The notes below the pieces were generated by a model that was not told where the DNA came from, did no database searches, and was given only the letters and a program-made list of their open reading frames with translations. DNA of 51,231 nucleotides from Planctomycetaceae bacterium (lineage in GTDB: Bacteria > Planctomycetota > Planctomycetia > Planctomycetales > Planctomycetaceae). The stretch is from the NCBI GenBank assembly GCA_947476295.1, contig CANJQC010000027.1, positions 1 through 51,231 of the forward strand, written 5' to 3'. The translations under genes and the position numbers were made by a program. Position 1 is the first letter of the stretch, and every line of letters begins with the position of its first letter. Positions 29,013 through 35,998 of the stretch are shown one piece after another.

Positions 29013-30512
29013 TCAGGCCTTTGGTGGCAGTTTCGCCACCATTCGCAGCGAAGTCGTCAGCGTTTCCAACTGAAGATGCGGCCTGAGCATGGCCACGGCG
29101 TTAAACGATCCAGGAGCCCCCGGAATTTCCTCCACCGTAATCCTTGCTTCGGCCAGCGGATAGCGGGCCTTCATTTCCTGACTGGCTTTGTCATCGGGCA
29201 ATACATAGTCCGCAATCCAGTTCCTCAGCCAGTCTTCCATTCGCTCGCGAGTCATAAACGCCCCGATCTTGTCGCGAGCGATACACTTCAGGTAGTGCGC
29301 TATTCGGCTGGCAGCCATGAGGTAAGGCAAGCGAGCGGAAATGGCGGCGTTCGCGGTGGCATCTGCCCCTGTGGGACCAGAGTATTTTTTGGGACGCTGA
29401 GTGGTCTGAGCCCCGAAGAATACGGAATAGTCGGTGTTCTTATAATGGCACAGCGGCAGGAAACCCTGATCACTGAGTTCCTTTTCGCGACGATCGGTCA
29501 CGGCGATTTCCGTCGGACACTTGGAGACCAGCTCTCCATCGGTGCTCATAAAATTATGCACCGGAAGATTCTCTACTGTGCCACCATTCTCGCGACCACG
29601 GATAGCAGTACACCAATTGGTTTCTGCCGCCGCCCGAGTCATGTTTGTTCCCATGGCATACGCCGCGTTCATCCAGCAGTAGTCATCGTGCGATGCTGGT
29701 TTGGCTTCGCCTTTTTCGTCAAGTTCAAATTCCTCGTAACCAAACGCTTCGATAGGTTTCGTACTGGCACCGTATGGCAAACGAGCCAGAACTCGTGGCA
29801 TCACAAGCGTCACGTAGCGTGAATCTTCCGAATCCCGGAACGAATTCCATTTCGTGTATCGAGGCCCCATGAACAGTTTCTCGATATCCCGCGGCTTTGT
29901 CAGTTCCGTCCAGCTTTCCATCCCGAACAGACCCGGAGCGGGTGCTGTGATGAACGGGCAATGCGCTGCGGCTGCGACACCGGAAATCTTTTGCAGCATA
30001 TCGATATCTTCGGGATGATTCGTGAATTCATAATCCCCGATCAAGGCACCGAACGGTTCGCCACCAGGCGTTCCGAATTCATCTTCATAAATCTTTTTGA
30101 ACAATTCGTTCTGATCGAATTCGACCGCCTTGTCGAGATCTTTGTACAGTTCTTTCTTGGTGGCATTCAGCATTCTGAGTTTCAGCGTCTTGCTGGTCTC
30201 GGTGTTCATGACAAGGTGACGCAATCCGCGCCATGAACCTTCCAGTTTCTGGAACTGTGGATTGTGCATGATTTCCGCCAGTTGGCGGGACATCTTTTCG
30301 TCAATCTGGCGAATCGCCTGACTGATCGTCTTGTTCACACTGCGATCCCACACCAGCGTGCCTTCCATCGCAGCACTGACGAGGTTCTTGACCATGTCCT
30401 TTGCTTCATCGCGTTCGATCGCACGCGGCATCATATCCGTGATCGAATCGAGAAGGCTCTTGGACTGTTCCGTTGTTTCTGTTACTGAAGCGCGTTCTTG
30501 TTCTGTACTCAT
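29013..30512 (-). CDS. tssC: T6SS sheath large subunit TssC
   Basis: TssC (VipB) with TssB forms the contractile sheath. The 499-residue product has the standard length and the family blocks 'LAEIMHNPQFQKLEGSWRGLRHLV', 'FDQNELFKKIYEDEFGTPGGEPFG', 'LIGDYEFTNHPEDIDML', 'PRVLARLPYG' and the C-terminal beta strand 'MLRPHLQLETLTTSLRMVAKLP'. It starts 4 bp before the end of tssB (ATGA), which couples their translation. The next gene is the divergent paralog after 158 bp. This is the expected main sheath protein. Confidence 0.96.
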   Translation of the reverse strand: MSTEQERASVTETTEQSKSLLDSITDMMPRAIERDEAKDMVKNLVSAAMEGTLVWDRSVNKTISQAIRQIDEKMSRQLAEIMHNPQFQKLEGSWRGLRHLVMNTETSKTLKLRMLNATKKELYKDLDKAVEFDQNELFKKIYEDEFGTPGGEPFGALIGDYEFTNHPEDIDMLQKISGVAAAAHCPFITAPAPGLFGMESWTELTKPRDIEKLFMGPRYTKWNSFRDSEDSRYVTLVMPRVLARLPYGASTKPIEAFGYEEFELDEKGEAKPASHDDYCWMNAAYAMGTNMTRAAAETNWCTAIRGRENGGTVENLPVHNFMSTDGELVSKCPTEIAVTDRREKELSDQGFLPLCHYKNTDYSVFFGAQTTQRPKKYSGPTGADATANAAISARLPYLMAASRIAHYLKCIARDKIGAFMTRERMEDWLRNWIADYVLPDDKASQEMKARYPLAEARITVEEIPGAPGSFNAVAMLRPHLQLETLTTSLRMVAKLPPKA

Positions 30513-31033
30513 TTTTCACCCCCTTCTTCTGCGGAACCACTAACACCAAGTTCTCCGGCGACCTGCTGCACGCGAGCGGTATCACTGAGGATTTTTTCCA
30601 ACTGACTTTCCAGGTCAGGATCGGACTGATCCATCGTGGTCAGCAGTTCGCGGAGTTTATTGCGAGTGTCGCGCAGGGCTCTCAAAGCCGGAATCTGATC
30701 AAGAACTTTGTCCGGATCGAAATCGTCAATTGACGCAAACCCAAGCTTGACAGCCATTTCTTTGTCACCACCCTGCAACACATCCCGTACTCGGATATTC
30801 AGCTCGGGCTTAATATTTTTCATCACTTCGTTGAAGTTATCGCGATCAATCGCGACGAATTTTCGCTGCGTGAGTGGCTTGGGCGGAGCAGAAGGATTTC
30901 CGGAAAAATCACCAACAACCCCCATCACGAACGGCAGCTCTTTCTTGAGCGAGGCACCATTCGTTTCGACGTCGTACGTAATGTGGACGCGTGGCTTTCG
31001 CACGCGATCCAGCTTGTGCTGTATGGAGGACAT
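30509..31033 (-). CDS. tssB: T6SS sheath small subunit TssB
   Basis: TssB (VipA) pairs with TssC in the sheath. The 174-residue product begins 'MSSIQHKLDRVRKPRVHITYDVETNGASLKKELPFVMGVVGDFSGNP' (given here as the family start in two adjoining blocks). It continues with 'KFVAIDRDNFNEVMKNIKPEL' and ends in Glu-rich helices. I use the ATG at 31031-31033, preceded by AGAAAGG. The frame runs further upstream, but those residues do not fit the family. It overlaps tssC by 4 bp and follows tssA after 85 bp. Confidence 0.95.
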   Translation of the reverse strand: MSSIQHKLDRVRKPRVHITYDVETNGASLKKELPFVMGVVGDFSGNPSAPPKPLTQRKFVAIDRDNFNEVMKNIKPELNIRVRDVLQGGDKEMAVKLGFASIDDFDPDKVLDQIPALRALRDTRNKLRELLTTMDQSDPDLESQLEKILSDTARVQQVAGELGVSGSAEEGGEK

Positions 31034-31118
31034 AATCTGACCCTTTCTGTTGAACAAGTAAGAACTGACGCAATCCTGAAGACAGAAACACAAAACAAGG
31101 CTGCCGATCGCTTCACTG

Positions 31119-32219
31119 CTATGAATCGGAAACGATGATCCCCACATCCTTATAGAGTCCACGACGAACATCTTCGTTATCAATCAATTCCGCGTACAAT
31201 TCCTGCGGAGACATTTTCGCTCGACGAATGGCCTTACGAATTTCGTGTGGCAGGATACTTTGGGGTTCGTGAAGTTCAAACCACTGAGCCACGCGTTCCA
31301 GCGTTTCCAGTGCCTGATTTCGTGAACCGATTGCCCCGGAAGTTCCACCACGTCCCTGACTCGGAACGTCATTTCCCGCCGCCTCATCGTTACCACTAGC
31401 CTGATCCATTTCCGGTTCTTTCAACCGTTCTCCGGCGAATTCCTGCAGCGTATCCTGCGCAAGTTTCAGCCCTGCCTGAAATTTTGTAAAACCGGGGGCA
31501 ATCTCCTCTCCGACCTTTTCGTTCAGCGTGCCAACGAGTTTCTTCAGTTCGGCCATTGCATCTTTGATCTCAGCCGCCGTCTTCCGCAGGAACGTATCCG
31601 GAGTATCCGCGATTGCGGTCCGAAATGCCTGAAGCGTTACGGCTCCACGTGAGATACTGCTGGCACTGTCTTCCGGTGCCATTGATTCCAGCCGTCTGGC
31701 CTGTTCAAATTGCCAATACACGAACGTGCCTGTGCTTCGGGAATCTGCAAGCGGCACGCGAATAAGCGGGTACGTTATAATGTCGTTGTTCAACCGAGCC
31801 AGCGGCAGGATCGTCGCTTCAACGCCGTCCTCATCGGGAGTCGGCAGAAGTTCGCCCCAGAACGTCTCGATCAGTTCCCGCGTGAGTTTCAGTGCCTGAG
31901 CCAGTCCGCCGTAGCCGTCGATTCGCACCGAAGCCTCGATCATATAGCCGACAATTTCAAGATCCTTCGCCACGGTGCGCAGGTATTCGAGTCCATCTTC
32001 CCAGACTTCACGCCACATCGCGCGGACGGAAGCAGTTGGCTCACCGGGCGGAGGTGACATCGTATCCGCCTGCAGTTCTTCATCCCGCGCCTGCTTTCTG
32101 AGATCGCGCAGTCGGCGGTAGGCATTTGTTGAATCGTCGCTGCCCCGCAAATTCGTGCCGCCGCGAAATTCGCCGTCAAATGGCTGCAGGACAGTGGAGA
32201 CGTCAAGATCCAGTGGCAT
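31119..32219 (-). CDS. tssA: T6SS cap protein TssA (ImpA-N domain)
   Basis: TssA proteins organise tube and sheath assembly at the baseplate or distal end. The 366-residue product has the ImpA N-terminal domain: 'SYRRLRDLRKQAR'-like start, 'AMWREVWEDGLEYL', 'DLEIVGYMIEASVRIDGYGGLAQALKLTRELIETFWGELLPTPDEDG' (in separate adjoining blocks). A coiled-coil middle follows, then a C terminus 'PQSILPHEIRKAIRRAKM'. The short C-terminal half suggests the smaller TssA class. It lies 97 bp after the sigma-factor gene and opens the structural gene series. Confidence 0.9.
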   Translation of the reverse strand: MPLDLDVSTVLQPFDGEFRGGTNLRGSDDSTNAYRRLRDLRKQARDEELQADTMSPPPGEPTASVRAMWREVWEDGLEYLRTVAKDLEIVGYMIEASVRIDGYGGLAQALKLTRELIETFWGELLPTPDEDGVEATILPLARLNNDIITYPLIRVPLADSRSTGTFVYWQFEQARRLESMAPEDSASSISRGAVTLQAFRTAIADTPDTFLRKTAAEIKDAMAELKKLVGTLNEKVGEEIAPGFTKFQAGLKLAQDTLQEFAGERLKEPEMDQASGNDEAAGNDVPSQGRGGTSGAIGSRNQALETLERVAQWFELHEPQSILPHEIRKAIRRAKMSPQELYAELIDNEDVRRGLYKDVGIIVSDS

Positions 32220-32316
32220 AAGTGACTACTCAAACATGAATGCTGAACAAACAATCAGGATTTCAGATTATGACATCGCACCGTATTGCAGACGATACTG
32301 GCACACCAACCGAAAT

Positions 32317-32982
32317 TCAATCAACTCGAACCAACCGCACGGCAAGTCTTTCAAGACATCGAGCGTGCAGGCGACTTGCCCACGCTTTACTGATGCCGAT
32401 TTCTTCACCCGCCTGCTTGATCGACCAGCCGTCATAGTACACACGCCGCATCAAAGACTGTTCCTGATTCGGCAGGTCAGCCAGCAATGACTGGACAACT
32501 GCCTGCGTTTCTGAGCGATCAAGTCCTGCCGACGGCAATGCATCGACCGCAGATTCGTTCCCGGCAGGGTCAGCGCACGTATCAGACAGCAATGTCATCA
32601 CGTAGGCTCCGCATAAAGAACGGGTGGTTCGGGTGAACCATTCGATCTCAGTTTCGCTCTCTTGATTTGTCCCGGCAGCGTTCAATACATTGTTGGCCGC
32701 ATGCTCGTACCGTCCACGATAATAATCCGCGCGCTTAAACCACGACATCGTGGACAAACCGTCAAGAATCGCTCCGCGAATGCGGTAATAGGCATACGTA
32801 GTGAACTGTGTCTCACGGCCCTGATCGAAATCGCGTGCCGCTTCGGCTAACCCAACCTGGCCATACCCGATCAAATCGTCCAATTCGACGTTGCGTGGAA
32901 CCTTTTGATGGATCTTCCATGCAATCGAGCGCACCAGCCCCTGGCAACCATTCATCAACTCCTGAGTCGTCTGGTGTTCCAT
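32317..32982 (-). CDS. sigma-70 family RNA polymerase sigma factor (FliA/WhiG-like)
   Basis: The 221-residue product shows sigma regions 2 ('VELDDLIGYGQVGLAEAARDF', then 'FTTYAYYRIRGAILDGL') and 4 ('LMRRVYYDGWSIKQAGEEIG', 'ISKAWASRLHARCLERL', a helix-turn-helix). The R-I-R-G-A-I-x-D sequence is typical of FliA/sigma-28-like factors. Region 3 is short and divergent. I use the ATG at 32980-32982 with an AGGG ribosome site. An ATG at 33009 is in frame. It is placed between an unknown gene and tssA in the same direction, so it may direct transcription of the T6SS genes. It is unlike the sigma-54 activators often used in proteobacterial T6SS. Confidence 0.9.
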   Translation of the reverse strand: MEHQTTQELMNGCQGLVRSIAWKIHQKVPRNVELDDLIGYGQVGLAEAARDFDQGRETQFTTYAYYRIRGAILDGLSTMSWFKRADYYRGRYEHAANNVLNAAGTNQESETEIEWFTRTTRSLCGAYVMTLLSDTCADPAGNESAVDALPSAGLDRSETQAVVQSLLADLPNQEQSLMRRVYYDGWSIKQAGEEIGISKAWASRLHARCLERLAVRLVRVD

Positions 32983-33021
32983 GTTCCCTGCGTCCTTTGA
33001 CGACTGCATCTCGAGCAGTGA

Positions 33022-33441
33022 TTACCGCTCAGACCCATTCACAATCTTTACCAGCGAATCCCAGAAACGACGGACTCGAGCATGGGTTTCACTGTTTCCA
33101 CACATCGAATTTGCCACAAACTGTTCGAGTTGTACGGCATTTGCCTCATTAATTCCTGACAGTTCCCCCAGTGTGGCATGCACCAACGCCGTCACGATGG
33201 GACTGACTGAGAACTCGACATCTTTATACGTGCGAGCAATCTGCAGAAACTGAGCACGTAATCGCTGCTGATCGGGAGCGTACTGTGTATCCAGCCCGGA
33301 CGCCCGAACAATTTCGTTCAACACAGAGTTTTCCACTGCTGCCGCGCGGTCAAGTTCTTTCCCCGCGAAACCCACAGACCCCGTAACGGAGGACTCTGTC
33401 GTCGGCAAATCTGAATTTGGATGATTCTGTGCAGAGTTCAT
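33022..33441 (-). CDS. hypothetical protein upstream of the T6SS sigma factor
   Basis: The 139-residue product, from the ATG at 33439-33441 (AGAGGA ribosome site), begins MNSAQNHPNSDLPTTE. It is a soluble, mostly helical protein with no signal peptide or membrane helix and no family I recognise. The gene is first in the minus-strand T6SS arm, 39 bp before the ATG used for the sigma factor. By position it could be an anti-sigma or effector-related partner. That is inference only, as no FlgM-like motif could be confirmed. Confidence 0.65.
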   Translation of the reverse strand: MNSAQNHPNSDLPTTESSVTGSVGFAGKELDRAAAVENSVLNEIVRASGLDTQYAPDQQRLRAQFLQIARTYKDVEFSVSPIVTALVHATLGELSGINEANAVQLEQFVANSMCGNSETHARVRRFWDSLVKIVNGSER

Positions 33442-33832
33442 ATTCGAGATATCCTCTGCTTTCCGGTATAAAAACAGTTTTGAATTCACCCAGCTGATAT
33501 CTCGATTTACGCCCCATTCGTAAACGAAGTTTCCGCTGCACACGTCAGGCTTTTGAAAATTTTGCGATGTGCGTATCATCCGAGCACTGGAAGAATCTAT
33601 TATCCTGCGGTTCGGGCGTCCACAACGGGCAAAGTTGCCCCGATGAAACTTCGATGTGACTTCCGGGCGTGAATCAAAATTGATGCCGGACTAGTTGCGA
33701 ATCTCCCCTAAGATACACACGGGAGACGCGCAACTGCAATCGTGTCGTCGAACTTCAGGCAAGAAAAATTCGCGAGTTTTCTTAAGCATTTTCTGGTCGT
33801 GGCGCCGCTTGATTCCGGAATTGAATCCTATT

Positions 33833-35257
33833 ATGACATCTCATTCGGTAAATTGGGGCGATGGGTTATTTCTTCGGCCTCATCATTTCCAGCGACTGGA
33901 ACTGCACTCGCAGGAGTCGTTGCGGCTGTCCGAATCCTGGGCCACGCCCAACCACTATGGTTTGGTTCGATTGAGCTATGAGCAGGATGCATTATCCAAC
34001 TGGCGGATTTGCCTGCGCGAGTGTCATCTAAGGCTGCCGGATGGATCGCAGGTGAGATTCCCGGAAGACTGCCACATCTCGGCGGTGACGATCCCCAGAA
34101 CCGCATTCGTGAACGCTGAGTCACGAGTTCGCGTGTACATTGGCATTTCTGAGCTTCGCCGCGGGACTGCTAACACGGGTGATTCAAAAGCGAATCCGCC
34201 GGTCCGTTATGTTCTGCATGAAGAGGACGTTGAAGACGAAAATCGCGCTGGCAATGCACAGCCGTTGCAGTTTCGCAAACTCAATCCTCAGATCCTCATT
34301 GGCACCGACGCCATCAAGGGATTTGACGCTGTGCCAATTATGCAGCTGCGACTGGGGGCAACTGCAGAAGCGCCACCGCAGGTTGATACGGACTACATTC
34401 CGCCGCTGCTGGCGGTTGAAGCCTGGGAACCACTGACTTCTTTTGTGAGATCTGTTACGAATCGCCTCGGGGCGCTCGCTGATCAGCTGGCTCGGCAGAT
34501 GAATGATCGTGGTGTGGCATTTGCCAGCGGCCATCGCGAAGATCTGGAACGAATCCTACATCTGCACGCAATCAATTCATCGCTGGGTGGCCTTGGTTGG
34601 TTGCCGCTTTCGCGAGGCGTTCATCCGTTTGTCGCGTATTGCGAATTCTGCCGGGCTGTCGGAGAACTGGCGATCTTTCGCAGCGAGCGAAAAATCCCCG
34701 AACTGCCGGTTTACGACCACGACAATCCCGGACCATGTTTTCGTGAACTCGGAAAACTGCTGGAGGTCGAAAGCAGTGATGTACCGTACGAACGCATCCC
34801 GTTCTCTGCGCAGGGTTTGCAGATGTCGGTGCGACTGAGACCCGAATGGCTGGCTCCAACATGGTCCTTTTATATTGGCGTCGAAGCGACGCTCAGGGCG
34901 ACTCGCGTGAATGACCTGCTCACATCAGAGCGGGAACTGGGTATGAAGGCGGGAAGTTCTGAAGAAGTCGACAACATTTACAAGTTTGCCCGCCGCGGGG
35001 TCCGATTCGTACCCGTAAGCGACTCACCCAGAGCCTTTCCACGTCAGAACTGGCACTATTTTCGAGTCGATCGGGATGAAGCGTGGTCAGGTGTGGAAAG
35101 GACGTTGAATTTCGGGATTCGATTTAACGAACGAATGGTCATTAAACAGGTTCCCGGCGAAAATCGAATGGATGTCACTGACAAAGAATCCGGTGGACTC
35201 GCAACACTGGCGTTTTCGCTGTTTGTAATTCGCGCGTCCGGAAATGGAGAGTCCTGA
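33833..35257 (+). CDS. tssK: T6SS baseplate subunit TssK
   Basis: TssK links the baseplate to the membrane complex through TssL. The 474-residue product starts 'MTSHSVNWGDGLFLRPHHFQ', the family N terminus (W-x-x-G-x-F-L-x-P-Q/H-H-F). It has 'YGLVRLSYEQDAL', 'LLAVEAWEPLTSFVRSVTNRL' and the C-terminal block 'PRQNWHYFRVDRDEAWSGVER'. The ATG at 33833 is chosen for the family start; the frame continues upstream without similarity. It starts the plus-strand T6SS arm, divergent from the unknown/sigma-factor arm with about 390 bp between the two start codons. Confidence 0.95.
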   Translation: MTSHSVNWGDGLFLRPHHFQRLELHSQESLRLSESWATPNHYGLVRLSYEQDALSNWRICLRECHLRLPDGSQVRFPEDCHISAVTIPRTAFVNAESRVRVYIGISELRRGTANTGDSKANPPVRYVLHEEDVEDENRAGNAQPLQFRKLNPQILIGTDAIKGFDAVPIMQLRLGATAEAPPQVDTDYIPPLLAVEAWEPLTSFVRSVTNRLGALADQLARQMNDRGVAFASGHREDLERILHLHAINSSLGGLGWLPLSRGVHPFVAYCEFCRAVGELAIFRSERKIPELPVYDHDNPGPCFRELGKLLEVESSDVPYERIPFSAQGLQMSVRLRPEWLAPTWSFYIGVEATLRATRVNDLLTSERELGMKAGSSEEVDNIYKFARRGVRFVPVSDSPRAFPRQNWHYFRVDRDEAWSGVERTLNFGIRFNERMVIKQVPGENRMDVTDKESGGLATLAFSLFVIRASGNGES

Positions 35258-35260
35258 GCC

Positions 35261-35977
35261 ATGACTGTTCCAGTCATCAATCTTGCCGAACCGTTTTTTC
35301 TGAAGGTACTGCAACTGATCAATCAGCCGCTCGCCGGTTCAGATCAATTGGCCAAACTGCAGCGGCAGCTTTCAATTGACCTGCAGGCTATCGAACAGAA
35401 AGTTCACTCCAGCGCGTCAACCGTTTCCAGCGGTGAATGGCAGTCGATCAAACGGGTGCTGATCTACTGGGCCGACGAAGTCCTGACCAGACACAGCGAT
35501 GACTGGCAGGATTATACCCTGGAACATGAATACTACGGCGAAAAAAATCGCGCATGGAAGTTCTATGTCGAAGCGGAAAACTGCCTCCCGACGGCCAGTT
35601 CCGAAACTGCAGAACTGTTTTATCTGGCTGTCGTGCTGGGATTTGTCGGCGATATCGAAGGGGCGTTTCGACATGTGCTGGAAAAAGAAATGCCAGGTCG
35701 AAAAACAGATCCGGTCGAAGCGCGACGTGTCTGGGCAATGGACCTGCAGCGACGAATTCTGCATCCGGCATCTTCAGATCTTCAAGGTGAACCGCTCGAA
35801 AAGAACGTCGAACCGCTCAGCGGTGATGGCTTCCGAAAATCCGCCATGGCCGCATTCTTCATCAGTGCTTTGGCATTGATTGTCGTCACCGGATGGTGGA
35901 TGCTCAACAAACAAGAAAAACCAGTCACTACCGCAGAGAACACCTCCCGTTCCGCCGGTGACAATGCTTCCAGATAG
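35261..35977 (+). CDS. tssL: T6SS membrane protein TssL (DotU/IcmH-like)
   Basis: TssL is an inner-membrane protein that normally associates with TssM. The 238-residue product has the DotU cytoplasmic domain: 'QSIKRVLIYWADEVLTRH' (the A/L-x-D-E motif), 'LEHEYYGEKNRAWKFY' and 'ELFYLAVVLGFVGDIEGAF' (similar to the F-Y-x-x-L-x-L-G-F-x-G motif). One C-terminal membrane helix 'AMAAFFISALALIVVTGWWML' follows, with a short Ser/Thr-rich tail and no peptidoglycan-binding domain. It follows tssK by 3 bp. TssM would be expected next but is not there. Confidence 0.93.
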   Translation: MTVPVINLAEPFFLKVLQLINQPLAGSDQLAKLQRQLSIDLQAIEQKVHSSASTVSSGEWQSIKRVLIYWADEVLTRHSDDWQDYTLEHEYYGEKNRAWKFYVEAENCLPTASSETAELFYLAVVLGFVGDIEGAFRHVLEKEMPGRKTDPVEARRVWAMDLQRRILHPASSDLQGEPLEKNVEPLSGDGFRKSAMAAFFISALALIVVTGWWMLNKQEKPVTTAENTSRSAGDNASR

Positions 35978-35998
35978 TATCCAACAAGACTGTGGCGA

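Noticed and set aside
28650-29822. Plus-strand open frame of 390 codons
   Set aside because: It runs across the ends of both tssC genes antisense. The protein is a low-quality shadow with no domain.
33442-33832. Sigma-54 or housekeeping promoters in the tssK divergent region
   Set aside because: No -24/-12 pair (TGGCAC...TTGC) and no well-spaced -35/-10 pair was convincing, so no promoter is called.
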